A DNA stretch of 64,000 bases from Candidatus Delongbacteria bacterium (GTDB lineage: Bacteria > CAIWAD01). Made by a program: the position numbers and the translations under genes. The notes beneath the pieces were generated by a model that was not told the DNA's origin, made no database searches, and saw nothing but the letters and a program-made list of their open reading frames with translations. The DNA lies in NCBI GenBank assembly GCA_020634015.1, contig JACKCN010000004.1:124001-188000 (forward strand), read 5' to 3'. Numbering within the stretch: position 1 is the first letter of the stretch; each line of letters begins with the position of its first letter. Positions 63,966-64,000 of the stretch are shown in pieces.

Positions 63966-64000
63966 CACACGATCACCAGATCGGCCTGCAGGGCGCCCGC
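63965..64000 (-). CDS. flgI: FlgI flagellar P-ring protein, C-terminal end only
   Basis: The last codons before the TGA at 63967-63965 read AGALQADLVIV, matching the usual C-terminus of FlgI (A-G-A-L-x-A-[DE]-L-x-x-x). Its position directly before flgJ supports this. The rest lies outside the window, so the call rests on eleven residues plus context. Confidence 0.6.
   Translation of the reverse strand, partial: AGALQADLVIV

Overview
The window is about 64 kb of a G+C-rich, densely coded chromosome from a motile Gram-negative bacterium. An outer membrane is implied by a FadL-family porin, two predicted outer-membrane beta-barrels and the tail of the flagellar P-ring gene flgI. Motility is implied by flgL, flgK, flgN, flgJ and flgI together with a chemoreceptor. 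Several large exported proteins end in, or carry near the end, a P-N-P-F/A-N type C-terminal domain resembling the FlgD-Ig/secretion-tail modules common in the Fibrobacterota-Chlorobi-Bacteroidota group and related uncultured phyla. I infer a free-living member of such a lineage; the phylum cannot be fixed from the sequence alone. No plasmid, phage, insertion sequence, CRISPR array, rRNA or tRNA gene was recognised.

Layout. 1-18.2 kb: a clipped phosphatase-like gene, then a block of very large exported proteins: a 1,704-residue pentaheme cytochrome with Asp/Asn-rich repeats, a small barrel protein, a chemoreceptor, a second pentaheme cytochrome fused to a glucose/sorbosone-dehydrogenase-like propeller, a beta-helix protein and a subtilisin-like protease. 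18.6-33.6 kb: a TPR-tailed membrane glycosyltransferase, gltX, a tightly packed lipase/FadL/DUF3467/thioredoxin operon, a HIT hydrolase, an atypical EF-G coupled to a degenerate acyl-CoA-synthetase-like protein, ferredoxin, a YqaA-like membrane protein, pcm and a family 2 glycosyltransferase. 33.6-45.4 kb: a first miaA, a GAF-GGDEF cyclase, a histidine-degradation operon (hutU-plsC-hutI) preceded by four 14-bp tandem repeats, an S4 RNA-binding protein, an M14 carboxypeptidase and a TPR-type sigma-54 activator. 46-58.8 kb: alr, a metallopeptidase-propeller-barrel fusion, a second subtilase, a second miaA, mutL, an M50 protease, a methyltransferase, an OB-fold exported protein and metF. 58.8-60.35 kb: a gene-free 1.6-kb stretch full of repeats. 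60.35-64 kb: flagellar genes.

How they fit together: the left third looks like an extracellular oxidation, electron-transfer and polymer-degradation repertoire (secreted cytochromes, sugar-dehydrogenase-like domain, proteases, carboxypeptidase). Histidine degradation could use amino acids released by the proteases. The right part is housekeeping (DNA mismatch repair, tRNA modification, wall precursor, C1 metabolism) plus flagellum assembly. Most minus-strand genes overlap by 1-4 nt or sit within 15 nt, so translational coupling is widespread.

The least explained parts are the paired pentaheme proteins, the metallopeptidase-propeller-barrel fusion, the ANL/EF-G pair, the duplicated miaA genes, the iterated repeat ahead of hutU and the repeat-rich metF-flgL gap.
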